Source of the DNA: Fasciolopsis buskii
Taxonomy: Eukaryota; Platyhelminthes; Trematoda; Plagiorchiida; Fasciolidae
Direction of reading: 5' to 3'
NCBI GenBank assembly: GCA_008360955.1
Contig: LUCM01000171.1
Location: forward strand, 22,028-86,027
DNA length: 64,000 nucleotides
Made by a program: the position numbers and the translations under genes. Position 1 is the first letter of the stretch. Each line of letters opens with the position of its first letter. This document shows positions 48,935-60,192 of the stretch, piece after piece. The notes below the pieces were generated by a model. It worked only from the letters and a program-made list of their open reading frames with translations. It searched no databases and had not been told where the DNA came from.

Positions 48935-49560
48935 ATGCGACGATTACTAACCTTCTTCGCTCAGCGGGAGAATCTTTCAGTCACGCCAGATGGTCTGCCG
49001 TATCTTAACGACCGTATTGCACTTCCTCCGATGTTGCGGTCAGCCATACTTCAAGATTTGCATTCTGGGCACTTAGGAGTTGATAAAATGAAGTCACTGG
49101 CGCGGATGACGTGTTGGCTGCCAGAAATGAACTCGGACATTATCAGACCTGCTAAGGAGTCCAAGAAGTTCAGGCACAAAAAACATCCCAAGCCTAGCGA
49201 GTGGGTTCCGTGGCTAGTTTCCTGTGGGTTGTGGCAGTATGTACATGCGGACTATTGCGACCCTTCTTTAAGCAAACACTACGCACTGGTGGTTGTTGAC
49301 GCCTTTTCACGGCGGTCAGAAGTATGCTGGACACAACCTCGCCCACATCTGATTTCACACAAAACGGTTCGCGTAAGGTATTTAGTAGGAAAGGTTTAGC
49401 GATTGTAGTTGTTACTAATAATGGCACCCACTTCGCTGCCAAATATCTTAATGATTGGTTGCCGTCATTTGTACATTGAGCCCCGTCAGTCCCAATCCGA
49501 TGGACCCGCGGAAAATTTCGTGCGCACTCTCAAAATTGTTATTAATTTTGTTAATTTCTG
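48935..49560 (+). pseudogene. Integrase remnant (Ty3/gypsy)
   Basis: An open frame at 48935-49399 contains LHSGHLGVDKMKSLAR, the zinc-binding HH half of the integrase N-terminus. The usual CxxC pair is not seen. VHADYCDPS follows with the first catalytic Asp, then LVVVDAFSRRSEV. After a frame change, VTNNGTHFAAKYL sits where TDNGTQF is expected, so the second catalytic Asp is Asn. After another frame change, SDGPAENFVRTLK keeps the catalytic Glu. The lost residues and frame breaks show it is inactive. Confidence 0.82.
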
Positions 49561-49949
49561 TTCATTTGTGTGCTGTTGATTTCTTATTTTAATACAGTAA
49601 ACTAACCACTATGCGACGGGTAAAGGTCTAGCACAGTCATTTGAGTCTGGGGCAACGACCTTCAACTTTTCAGTAGGATGGTGCAGACACGCAATGACAA
49701 TCGGATGGCTACAATACTTGACAGCCAAGATTTGACATCATAATAGACATGCAAATAAAGTACGGTTCAACATGTCAGGCCAGTCTGCAGACATTGGTGC
49801 TGTTGTTTAACCTACAAACACTACCGGTTTAGATACTGGAAGTCAATCAGAACCAAATGAAGTCTCTGAAGAACCAATAGTCATTGAAGACCTAACAGTT
49901 TGAAGATCTGAAAGATTACGTGCCATGTCATCTAGAGAAAAACTCAACC

Positions 49950-50140
49950 TGTGGCGGATATAATATTCATGAAAGACTGTTTTGCTAACTATCCATATTC
50001 CGACTGTAGTTTTGTGTCAGTATTGTAAAGAATCTAGTGTGTGCTATACGAATATACTGCAACACCTTGTGGGCTGTGTTAGTTTCCTAATTCCACACTA
50101 GTGCTCAGGGTTCTCGTACTCCAATACATACACTGCTACA
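49950..50140 (+). repeat. 3' LTR
   Basis: It begins TGTGGCGGATATAATATTC and ends CACTGCTACA. It follows a purine-rich stretch (gagaaaaac) that could be the polypurine tract. It aligns with 46129-46302 at clearly less than full identity, so the insertion is not recent. Confidence 0.8.
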
Positions 50141-51060
50141 TGGAATTAAACTAATTGCGCGATGATTATTACAATTGTTGTTTGTGCCCTTTTTGAACAT
50201 GGGCACAATCAGTGACTCAAAGCACGATAAACGAATATGCTCCTCGCTCCAAATATCACGGAGTAAGAAGGCAATTGCTTTAATCAGGACCTCTTCATTC
50301 AGCTTAAGTTCGTTGGGACTGTCTTTTTTCCCCGTCAACAGTCGAGTGTTCACTCTCCTTTAAATTCCTCTGGGAGTCAAGAGACACCTCTCAAGGACTC
50401 ACAGTTGCAATCGTCGGACTAACTACATTAGCGCTCGGCCAGCTAAATTCCTCCTTGAAGTGTTCAACCGCACGATCGAGCCTCTGATGCCTATTGGAAA
50501 TGGTTTTTCGATTCATATTGTATACCCTTCACTAACCGAAATTCAAAACCCACCGTTGTCACGTAATACCCTAAGAGTGTATGACTGTTACTTGAAGCAA
50601 ATGCTACTTTCATTTCTTCAGCTACCCTAACCCACCAGTTTTCAAGGTCTCCCTTAAGGCTTATTGTCATTTGAGGCGGTAGATGCCGTCCCATCTTAAT
50701 CATCTTGCAGTTAGAGAGCTGGCGTCTTTGCTCCATTTGAATCAGCTATTCTCGTGAGATCCAGTGTCCTTGGGGAACGCTGGATAGAGAATGGCAGGTT
50801 AAACTTGGTGCCAGGTGAATCGCATGCTTGATTTGGTCTCATTGGCCATCAACATTGCGGTTCGTAGGAGTTTTTAGCTAGTCTCGCAGTTTCCGTTTAT
50901 AAGTGCTAAGAACAGCCGAATCAGACAGACGTCCTACGGGTGGGGCCGCGCTGCGGGCAAAAACCCCATTAACACTAGCGCATAGTCCGATTCTACGTGG
51001 GTGGATCAGTACTATCTATAGGTACGGACAGAACTGCAACAACGATAACAGGACAGGCGT
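50141..51060 (-). mobile_element. LINE (RTE-like), 5' part, right of the LTR insertion
   Basis: Read on the minus strand: an endonuclease end segment VESDYALV (family xSDHALVR) near 50985; a LENWWVRVAEEMKVAF segment (family DRExWWxxKAxEME) near 50640; then LKLNEEVLIKAI...DIW, LIVPMFKKGTNNNC and NHRAISLIP (family VPIFKKGxxxxCxNHRGISL) ending at 50141. The reading frame resumes at 46128 on the other side of the LTR element once one copy of the 5-bp target duplication is set aside. Multiple stops upstream show it was already decayed or has decayed since. Confidence 0.82.
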
Positions 51061-51084
51061 AGTTATGAGTTGGATGACGACAAC

Positions 51085-51190
51085 GAATAGCCGTCTATCG
51101 CCATTGTTCGGTAAGGATGGGATTGAACACTTCGGAACTCGACGCGATAAACGCTCGATTAGCTTGACCACCATCGGGAACCAAAGAACA
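51085..51190 (-). repeat. Family 2 SINE-like repeat, head part
   Basis: Read on the minus strand: GGTGGTCAAGCTAATCGAGC (A-box region), GTTCAATCCC (B box), and GATAGACGGCTATTCG, aligning with 53658-53750. It lies at the upstream edge of the split LINE. Confidence 0.5.
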
Positions 51191-51339
51191 AACGGACTAA
51201 AACGAATAGACAGTCCAGAACACATACAAATGACAATATTTTGCACTAGTAGGTGGTCTGACGTAATTTTCCAAATGACTCGACATGCAGTGTCAACGCC
51301 CAACTGCCTCTTGTAAATCATATAATGCTGATGTTCAAT

Positions 51340-51412
51340 GAACCGTAGCGAACCGGCTAAGGCGTTCGATTGACAATCGTTCGCCTCGGGTTCGCGCATC
51401 AATTCTGACGCG
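51340..51412 (+). repeat. tRNA-like sequence, probably SINE head or tRNA relic
   Basis: TAGCGAACCGGCTAAGGCG fits the A-box pattern, and GGGTTCGCGC about 35 bases later resembles a B box. CGATTGACAATCG between them could form an anticodon-type hairpin. The acceptor stem does not pair convincingly, so this is not called as a functional tRNA. Confidence 0.35.
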
Positions 51413-53657
51413 ATGGACATGCACTGCTAATGATTCTTGATCAGGATGTTGACATCGTGCAAAAAAATCATTTAGAAAGTCAAGAATACCTTTTAATGGA
51501 CTAAATTTGGCAGATAGTGGATTCGGATTCACAATAACGATAATCTTTAGAACTAGAAGTAAAACAAAACGACAATAAACATTGCATAATAAATGGAACC
51601 TTATAAGCGTATAGCATGCGGAAAATAGGTCTGATCCGCAGACATTGGAAGGGTCTAAATGTTTAAAGTCGCTGACCTTTTCCGAACTCGAATCTACACA
51701 TGTGTGCTCTATAAGTTGGACTGTGTGACCACGTCTTACAAGACTTTAAACACTTCTCGATATCAAATTCGGGTGAACATGGCGAGATATGATCAGGTAT
51801 CAGACGATTCATAATTAATTTCATAAAACGAATCTAGCAGTTTGGGAATATCTCCGTTAGCCTTGTGAGACAACAGTATACTAGCACTAGATAAAACTCT
51901 TTGCACATGGGTAGTTAGTTATCAGATTGTAAACCAATAATCGTATCAAACCACACGAATGGGGACACCGTAAGAAAATCTAAGCATACCAGACCGCTTA
52001 CTACTGACTACAAAGGTGATCAGAAGGATTTCTGACGAAAAGTCACATCACCAAGAAACAAAGGCACATTAACACACCTTCTCAGCTCGTCATGAACGAT
52101 TCATGTGATTTCCCCACTATTTCGAGCTCTTAGACGAGTTCCGCGGCTTGTATTGTTACTCACCCGAGTAACGATCCATCAACCGATCACGTGCATGGTT
52201 CTCTGTTAACTTGCTTTTATCGAATTTCCTAGAGCAAATGACAACACTAACGAGTCTTAATAAAATTTCCTCCCTACTGGGACTATTATTAGTATTATTG
52301 TGTCTCTAAGTATGCTGGAGCCTCCTGCTTACACACGTTTCTGGCATTCTCAACTGTGAGCACCGACTGAAAGTGCCCTCTCTATCACTTCCCCAAGTGA
52401 GACTCTCTGTTTTCCTTAGGAATAGATTTTTCAGACTACGGGGAACACTGAAATTCAAGAAAAAAATACTGGAAAACTAAGTGTTTGCGGCAGTGATTGG
52501 CTGACGTACTTATTCGAAAGATTGTGATACGAAATGGAACCATCTATCTATTAAAGGTAACCATTCGCAGCAAATCCGTCCCCTCCCTGGTCGTATACTA
52601 ACAGCTGGACGGTGATGATGATGATGAGCACACATACACCAAAAACGGCATCACATAAAAAACACTTTATAAAACAACTTTGTCCCCCTTCGGTGCATAA
52701 GCCCTTTATTTTCGGGATTGTCCCACACGTCCTTCTATCCTCAGACTCCACTCCACTTACTAGGACGTATCTTCTAGCGTAACGACTTTGCACTAAGATG
52801 TCGAAATTTCTGAGGTCCTATTACGACACCTGGATTGATTCAGTCAAGAAACTAAAGATGATTTGGCTTGTGTGTTCATCTAGATAGCACATTTTCGTCT
52901 TTCCAATCCAATAAAAACACTGATTCTCCACGAAGTTGTACATTTCCTCCCCACTGTGATACCTGTAAGGGGATAAGCTGATACGTTGCCAACATTCAGA
53001 TCATCTTGATTTATCAGCAGTGAGACAGTTAGCAGTCAAATGCCGTCTGTCCACAATTACGGGCAAAGGAGTGCCCCAGCCTGGGATCAGGCGAGTGTTG
53101 ACATACTGATGGGGAACGAAGATCAACAGTGGGACAGTGAAATAGTGAGTCCATTGGATGCCAGCGGATCGGTTATTCCTGTGAGAGGACCCTCATCGAT
53201 CGAGGCGCAGCAATGAGCAAATGAACCCAGTCAACAAGATGAAACCCTCTGAATAATGAGTCATGCTAACTAGATCACGATGGTCTCATTTCTGGTTAAA
53301 CCAGATTTTTAACGCTAATAGATAACTCGAAGTCAGAAGAGATTTCTCTCTGAAACTAGAGGGACCAGAACCAACACCTGTGGATATGAAGTTCGTTGAG
53401 GGCATCAATTTATCCGTGTGTTGATCCCACCGTTTTGGCTTCCAATATGGAGTATCTTTTTATGTCTTGGTTTACTGTTAAGGCAGGCATACTCATAAAT
53501 GGAATTATTTTTATTTCGTTAAATAATTTCAGAATAGTCACAGCTGATTCTATGATGTGATCTTAGGTGAAATGATGGGGTCAATTTAGAAACCCTGCAC
53601 CCTTCTGCTGCCGTATTGGTGGAAGACTCCGTTAGATCAGGATGATGACGAACTGCT
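51413..53657. other. Part of the 27-kb intron, unassigned
   Basis: Only short frames and a GAT run. No homology to the LINEs on either side was recognised. Confidence 0.45.
52613..52627. repeat. (GAT)n short tandem repeat
   Basis: A short GAT run (gatgatgatgatgag) in otherwise unassigned intron sequence. Confidence 0.8.
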
Positions 53658-53905
53658 GACCGGAGGTGGTTAAGTTGATTAGGCGTCTGTCACCAAAAAA
53701 GGTCAAAGATTCGATCCCAGATTTGCCGGTCATTTTGGTGGTAGACGACAACTCGCTTTCGTCCGGCTCGTTACCACACCTGGTCAGCGTGAGCTTATGT
53801 GGTTCTGTGCCAGGGTTGCCGGTTCCCTCCCTTCCCCGTGTAATGGCTCCTAATGGGTATGGGACATGCCCCTTTCATCGCACTCTTGCTTCAAGCATGT
53901 CATAA
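53658..53905 (+). repeat. Family 2 SINE-like repeat, best-preserved full copy
   Basis: It contains GGTGGTTAAGTTGATTAGGC (A-box region), GATTCGATCCC (B box), GGTGGTAGACGACAACTCG, GGCTCGTTACCACACCTGG, and a GCTTCAAGCATGTCATAAC end. This copy is useful as a guide to the family's extent, about 250 bases. Confidence 0.75.
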
Positions 53906-54359
53906 CACGGCGACCTTGTTATCAAATCAGGTCAGCCCCAGCAGCGAATGCAGGGTTTAAACAATGCACTGGTGATGCCACTTTGGGTGATGAGACGTTT
54001 GCAATCTAAGCGCTAAGCTCGGCAACCCCAAGGCCTTGAAACCATCAACTTGAGCCACAAAACACCAATACTTAGGACTACTGAACAGGTTTTGACAGCT
54101 TCCCATTTAGCTTATCCGATCAGCACCGACCAATGATGAAAATAAGCATATGACATTCCTCTGGGATCGCCTTTCGCGGTGCGGTTGCGGTTGGGAGGCT
54201 ATAGCAAATGCATATTACAGATTAGGTGCTATCGACTCCCTTTATCAACAGAATCGGTTGGTCATAATCAAGTAGGTTAAACATTTATCATCTCAAAGTC
54301 GAGAGACTTAAATTTGACCGGTTGGGTTCAGTCCAATTTTCACAACCAATAACAACCTT

Positions 54360-56950
54360 GCACAAACTTGCTCTAGTTTTGCTTGGTACTCCTTAACACT
54401 GACTACTCAAAGAAGAAAAGAGAACAAGAAATAATGGAAAATCAACTGCGAAGTAATAAGTCAAAGAGGAAGAATTTCGAGTCCAAGGAGATCAATGACT
54501 GCGGCACTAAGCCATAGCAAGCACGGTCTGCAACCGCTGTTTAGGGGATCTCTTGGAATCCAACTTGGAAGTCCAAGTGGGCCTACGCGAGCCAGTCTAC
54601 TGGTTAAGGCTTTCAAACATGTTTACCATGTCATCGATTGGTCATCGTGACACACTTTGGAAACCATTACTTGCCTCGAAGAACAGCGTCCCAGCCGCCT
54701 CATTCCATTGAAATTCAATGCCCTTTTCAAGATTGAAAGGTGGGGTCCAATAATTTACACCTAAGAAGAAAACAATGTTCAACCATAAACAGTCAAAGAA
54801 CATCTGCTCTCAAAGGGTATGTTTCTGCGCCGTGTAGCAAGAGAGGCCATTCTGCTACTGCGTATCCTTTTTTGTTACAAGAGTTAAGGATGAGTTTAGT
54901 GGAAGATGCATGACCCAGAGCCTCCAGAGCCCACTACACATGCGGCGGAGCCGTTAACATTAACCTTGAAACCCGAAGTGGAACGGAACTACATAAGGTC
55001 CCAATAGGTCAGATGTGGCAACGAACCAGAGGGCGAATTCCCGCCTACCACCGCTCGACTACCGATTGATAAGCGCAAGCCACGCCAATGCCACAGATGC
55101 CTCAAGTTACTGAACCCAATCGAGTCTGCAGAATGCGCGAAGACACTTCAAGCGTCACAGGACCACTTAATGAGATTCAATTATCCAAGCAATTAAACTC
55201 ATGCACTTCATCCAATTACACCCCGGAGAAAACAATGTTAGGCTGTGAGCCAATTCAGTGCATTTCGCAGGTGTAAAAAGTATCCCAAATATACCTACAC
55301 TTATTCGGAGGGTGGAGATAAATTTGCACTTAACTTGAGTCCTCATTCAGTAACACAATATCGTCTGCATATTCTAAGCCAAAGATGCTATCATCCTCAC
55401 ACGATGAAAGCCCTATCAACATAATCGCCTCAATGACAAAGATGAAATCAAAGAGTGGAGGGGAAACTCCGATGAAAAGCACCTCTCGTGGTGAACTCGG
55501 GCGGAAGATCGTTGCAAGCGCGAATTCGGCTCTGGACGTTCGCGCACAGGGATTGGAAAAGAGAAATGAATTTCACCAGCACACCATTCAGAGAGACGCA
55601 AGGCCAGATGCACGAGTCGAATGCTGTTTTCAAACCAAGGAAAACAGAAATTGTGGGTCTACGGAACATGTGCTTATTTGGCGCAGAGTGAATATTTGAT
55701 CAATACAACCACGGCCAGAGCAGGAAATTGCTTGATTCTCAAGGATGTACCTTTCGCGAATACTAGATAGTCGGGAGAGAATAATGTCCACAAGTAGTTT
55801 GGATACAATGCTTATTAACCTAATTCCTGTGGTTTTCACATAAGGATCTATCACCCTTCTTGTAAACCGGCACGACCACCGATTCACACCAGTCCCTAGG
55901 ACTCTGCTCCCTTGCCCAGATTGATCCCATTTTTGTTAGCTCTGATGCTGGCATTATTTCACCGTCCATGAAGATGGACGGAGACACTCCATCTAATCCG
56001 GCGAACCTATCGCCTTAACGACATCCATTTCTGGTAGAGGACTGATATCTACCTGCACTGTTTCACTTGGAGGAACAGATAAGAGACGAAATGTCGAAAT
56101 AAGCCAACTACACTAATACATAAAGGGCTCTGTTCAACGACCAAGCGGCGGTCCTGACAATGAATCAGTGAGCTAACACATTTCTTGATCAACTCACTCA
56201 CATCTAGCCTTCGCGGACAAGTATTCTCAACCAGTCCGTAAAGACTGAGTACCGCCGATAGCTGCAGACTCTTCCATTTCCCTGGCCACAAATGCTTGCG
56301 ACCATTTCTCAGGCTCCTGGTCTTTTCACATCTAAGGGATTTTCGCGTCGTTTTGTATGTGGCATCCCGGAGGGGTGGAACTAAAAGTACCCAAACCAAG
56401 CGAGATTGAGGTTTTCCACCGTTTCTGAGATTTACATAACTCGGAGTCCTGTGAAGCCAATCGCACAGCTTCTTTGGCCTGCTGCCAATGTTCCCTCGGA
56501 TCTTGGGCATTTCGTTATGACGATAACCACATCAAAAGCCTCAACTGGGACTCGTATCGGCGTTTACCATTTAGAATCTGTTATGCAAGACGCGCGGTTT
56601 CCTTGTTGGCACAACTGCGAACAAATGTAAGCTCGGATCAAATTAGGATCTGAATTCCTAGGTGTAAACCATAACTGTCGTTGATTCTCGATTGGTCGTC
56701 CATGCCACAGGTGACCGGTGACAATGTGATCAGTCTGAGCCCAAAGGTATGCGGACGAAGCATAGCGCCAAGTTGATGTTTGCCAGAAACAATCCGCGAT
56801 CGGAACAAACTTGGATGGGGGAATCGTCGTTGTCGATGCAACCGGCTGGGATAGAAAATGGTCGATTTTAAAACATTAGGCAGAGCTGGGTTGTTTATTA
56901 TGTCAAATATTTTTTGCATTCATCGGCCATTCCTCACCAGACAGAAGCCG
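54360..56950 (-). mobile_element. LINE (RTE-like) with intact YADD motif, otherwise decayed
   Basis: Read on the minus strand from about 56950: a degenerate endonuclease end; REHWQQAKEAVRLAS (56440-56500); VSELIKKCVSSLIHCQDRRL (56150-56250); then GRGCIDQIFTLRQ (55690-55740) and RRPTISVFLGLKTAFDS (55610-55660; the family D in FLDL is Gly). LEYADDIVLLNED lies at 55340-55385, and CLDN.ISLSGPVT.EVSSRI near 55150-55200. A SINE copy sits at 54900-55065. A 3'-end segment homologous to 38930-39355 lies at 54360-54750. Stops and frame changes interrupt every block except around YADD. Confidence 0.8.
54900..55065 (-). repeat. Family 2 SINE-like repeat inside a LINE
   Basis: Minus copy with AACCTTGAAACCCGAAGTGG, CACATAAGGTCCCAATAGG, GATGTGGCAACGAACCAGA and CCGCCTACCACC. 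LINE coding text ends abruptly at its right edge (55070), so it either inserted there or marks a deletion junction. Confidence 0.62.
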
Positions 56951-58281
56951 ATTTCGTTCCACTGGTGAATAACGCTGCGATGTCTCATGAGATACATCAC
57001 CTTGATTATATCATCTCGAAAATGTCAAACGTAGCGGCCATTTTTTGATCTCCACCTTGCACTAGTCATCTCACGGTAGGGAAAGTGTGTAACTTCCGTT
57101 ATTTTTGCCGATAATTCAGTACGATTTCTGTCCTCGGGAACGTTTCTGTAGTTGCTTTTCGCATGATTTCCAGATGCTGTCCGCAAAAAAATCAAAAAAA
57201 CCTACCGACGAAGCGTTCTTCGAAAGCCAAATCACTGTCAATTTTTGTTCAACGTGATCTCTACGAAGCGTTGGGTTTCGGATAGTTACTCATTTCTGAA
57301 TTTCTCTTTCGTACACTATTTACATTGTTTTTAAAAGGTGAAGTATTTGGATTTCCCCTTAAGTTCTTCAGTTCATAACAGGCATCAAGTTTTATCAACC
57401 TCGCCGTAACGCATGTGGTATGTTTAAAGCATGAGGGTACTGGAAGAGACTTGCCCCATAGCCACCAGAGCCCATTACGCATGCAGAAGAACCGGCAACA
57501 CTTATCCTGAAACATGAAGTTGCTTAGAGCCACATAAGATATCATCGGATCAGGTGTAGTAACGAGCCCCATAGCTGCGAACTTCCATCTGGTGCCAAAG
57601 CGACCGGCTAAATCCACCTGCTCACTGTTGGTTTTGATGTAATTCAGCTATTCAAAGCATTCCGTAACCAGGTTCGACGGTCACAAGACGCACTTCAAAT
57701 TGCCTATTTGTGTTCACTAGACTCCTAATAGCTGGACCACAATTGCTCGACCAATCGGGATAATTCACTCTGCTACCGCTGCGATGACATCTTTTGAATT
57801 ATGTACCAGCAAGCCTGATGACGAGGCAAATACCAAGGTGGAGGGGGATTGTAAAATTGAAAAGAACTGGGTGAATTTTCTCCACTTTTATCTTTCATGG
57901 ATTACGATTCAGTTGGTATCTTATATAAGGCCGCCTTAACCATTGTTCAGAAAAACGGACCCGTCATCACCGAATGCCTATGGATATCGATGTCCTGTAG
58001 GGAATAAAACATCAGTGAAAGCGGCAGTTGAACTTCACTGCCCTTTTGCCTCTACCAAGAAACAAACAAACTTGCGTATGCATGACGCATTGGAAAAAGC
58101 GAGAAGAGACTGTCATATGGACCGCCAATTAATTCTTGCCAAACGATGTATGCACGGAAACTGATTTCACGCATGAAAAGATGAATAGTGCTCCAGTTCA
58201 ACTGCCGTGTTCAATGAAGAGTCGGAAGCCTCCGTGTGGGCCACTAATGGATAGCGGGACTGAAACAACACGAAGACTTAC
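56951..58281. other. 5' part of the 27-kb intron
   Basis: Holds one family 2 repeat (57440-57615); the rest shows no recognised feature. Confidence 0.45.
57440..57615 (-). repeat. Family 2 SINE-like repeat
   Basis: Minus copy with GAGCCCATTACGCATGCAGA, TTATCCTGAAACATGAAGT, GTAGTAACGAGCCCCATAGC and GTGCCAAAGCGACCGGC. A GCATGAGGGTACTGGAAGAG sequence at its left edge fits the family's 3' end. Confidence 0.62.
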
Positions 58282-58533
58282 TTCATCTGTCGAGGCGCGA
58301 CACAGTCGACCATCGGCGCGTGTGTAGTTGGTCACATTGCCCGCGGCATCAAAACCAAGCAGCTCACTGCTCAGACTACTCGTGCGCCCGGACTGAACCT
58401 CGTGCAAGTGACGGAACAAGTTCAGACGAGCTCGTCCACGTCCATTGTCTAGTTCACCATCCGTTAGAACACTGATTAGAGTTGATTTGCCAGCATCGAC
58501 TCCTCCAAGAACTGCAATGCATACACTGGGTTC
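58282..58533 (-). CDS. GTPBP2: GTPBP2-type gene, P-loop exon
   Basis: This exon has 84 codons and phase 0 at both ends. The acceptor is ctctcag before GAACCC and the donor is GATGAA followed by GTAAGT. It carries the G1/P-loop GGVDAGKST for nucleotide phosphate binding. The family signature [17 protein letters not shown] follows, then SGRTSS (switch I region) and [13 protein letters not shown]. These are the most diagnostic residues in the window and place the gene in the GTPBP1/2 family rather than with EF-1A or eRF3. The exon ends ...STDE, just before the segment that leads to the G3 motif on the next exon, 27 kb away. Confidence 0.95.
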
Positions 58534-59164
58534 CTGAGAGAATGGAATGGGATGAAAAGTCAACTAAACACGTATCTTTTATCTAGTGAAAAGATCATAC
58601 AAGGATTGAAAACATTTAGAACCATTACCCACTTTATTTCACGATTTGTAAAAATGATTTCGAGATGTGACGCAACCGGTTAAGCGATCTAATTCAAATG
58701 TCATGCACATCACAGACTACGATCGCCTGCGTAGCGCCTTTCAAGCACACCCACAACATGCAAACGCCCCGCGATTTGCGGACAAAATGACACACTGGTT
58801 GACACTCCAAATCTGCTTTGGCTATTCGGTTAATAATCGAAGAATCAATCGATGGTCGGAGTGCACTGCCCAAGGGCAAGATAAAACTCGGTGCGCCGTT
58901 AGAGTGCGCCGCTTCGTCTGCATCTTACGAGTGCTTCGCACTCAATAGACACGCGTGAGGACACCTTCGCAAAAGAGTAAGGCTTGTGCCATGTGTGATG
59001 CACGTACCAGTACCACATCTGAACCAGCCAAGGGAATCGACCATCCAAATTATGATAAGACAACAAAATAACACAAAAATGAGATGGTTAACACCATTGA
59101 AAGTGGGAGAATTATGCCACTTGGTTTAAACAACCATCAACACGAGCAATTACAAAGCACTTAC

Positions 59165-59500
59165 TCCACGATTGCTGGACGGAGACTGACGAACTAGAAA
59201 TTCGACAGCTTTTCGGGATCCCTGGTTTTGTAAATTGTGCGCAACCGGCGATGAGACACCAGCGTTTGTTGTGCTCACTGTTCGTTCACGTAGAGGATGC
59301 AGGGTGGCATTCAGCCGTTTGGCCATCCTTTGTAATGTGTTCAACGAGTAGGCGAGTTCTTTCGTGTCCAGTCCACTAATACGCCCATCATCATCGACCC
59401 CGAGTCGATAGATCGCCTCCCCACCACCCTCATTCAGACGCCACTTCATTTGGGTGACCAGATGCTCGAAACGATTCGGAGACGGATTGACCAGTTTTCG
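59165..59500 (-). CDS. GTPBP2: GTPBP2-type gene, exon encoding the region before the G domain
   Basis: This internal exon has 112 codons and phase 0 at both ends. The acceptor reads ...ttactgtag before CGAAAACTGG, and the donor is GTGGA followed by GTAAGT. It encodes the conserved module ahead of the GTPase domain, including FEHLVTQMKWRL, EGGGEAIYRLGVDDDG and a segment resembling LxTLxRMAxxLxA. In vertebrate GTPBP2 this stretch lies just before the P-loop, which matches the next exon. The ATG at 59449 is not taken as the gene start, because the reading frame and homology continue 17 codons upstream to the acceptor. The product therefore begins in an exon outside what I can identify. Confidence 0.9.
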
Positions 59501-60192
59501 CTACAGTAAATAGAATAGTTGAAATACTAACACAGGAGAACTTAATGTGTCTTGGATTGTATCGAAAAGTAAGGCATCAAGCGATATGATATTTGTAGAT
59601 ACTGTGAGGAATTTTGTCGATGGAAATCAAAACGTCGACTTATTACGAGAGTTCGCGATCAAGATGCTTTTCTGTATTTGGAGGATATTCTCAAGTCTTT
59701 TATTAATTATACGGCATAGAACTACATTTGAAGAGGTAACCATGAAAAATTGACGACCGCCGAACAGATAGACGGGAAATAGATGGGAGGAATCGGACCG
59801 TTGACGCATACGGTCTAATTCTGTAGTGCCGTGTGTTTGGCTGCGGCCAGTAAAGGAATGACAATGCAACAGCCGTTATCAACTACAAAAGAACCACAAT
59901 GGGCACAAGTAAGCCGTTAGCCGATCCTTATAAACACATCGGACGACTACTAGTCATACAGTGGGAGCGAAAAATGCGATACTATCTCGTGGAAAGAATC
60001 TGGTTTTCAAGCCATGGGGATAAAATGAAGAATAAAGAGAACATAAACACAGCTACCAAGAAGATAAGGGAAACACTTGAAAACCTTGTCAAAAAACTGT
60101 CCTGTTAACCTTAAAAAGAAAACTTACGGATGCAAAAAAAAGCACATTTGGGATCAACGCTGGAAATGGCCATAAAGCTTAGTTGTACTTTA

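Larger units (their letters stand above)
46129..50140 (+). mobile_element. Ty3/gypsy LTR retrotransposon, full-length but decayed
   Basis: This 4.0-kb element is bounded by two related repeats of about 180-190 bp that start with TG and end with CA. It is flanked by 5-bp direct repeats (cggaa at 46124-46128, tggaa at 50141-50145). Between the repeats, in order, are a gag remnant with a zinc knuckle, an aspartic protease remnant, reverse transcriptase, RNase H and integrase, the order that defines Ty3/gypsy. The text is closest in style to the Mag/K02A2.6-like branch. Many frameshifts and stops, plus lost catalytic residues, show it is inactive. It lies inside a minus-strand LINE that is itself in the 27-kb intron of the GTPBP2-type gene. 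Confidence 0.88.
17574..59500 (-). other. GTPBP2: GTPBP2-type GTPase gene, 5' end missing
   Basis: Six minus-strand exons join with consistent phase: 59500-59165, 58533-58282, 31055-30685, 28819-28405, 22534-21968 and 18227-17574. This gives 864 codons and a TAA stop. Every junction is GT/AG. Segment order matches the GTPBP1/GTPBP2 family, which is related to EF-Tu: an N-terminal KWRL...GEAIYR module, a G domain, then two beta-barrel domains. The text is closer to GTPBP2 than GTPBP1, for example [17 protein letters not shown] and the RHPEYLEVG block near the end. In vertebrates GTPBP2 works with Pelota/Hbs1-type rescue of stalled ribosomes; that role here is inference. The protein is already longer than the roughly 600 residues of the vertebrate protein, through extra segments in the barrel region and a long tail. 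No initiator exon was found between 59501 and 64000. Confidence 0.92.
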
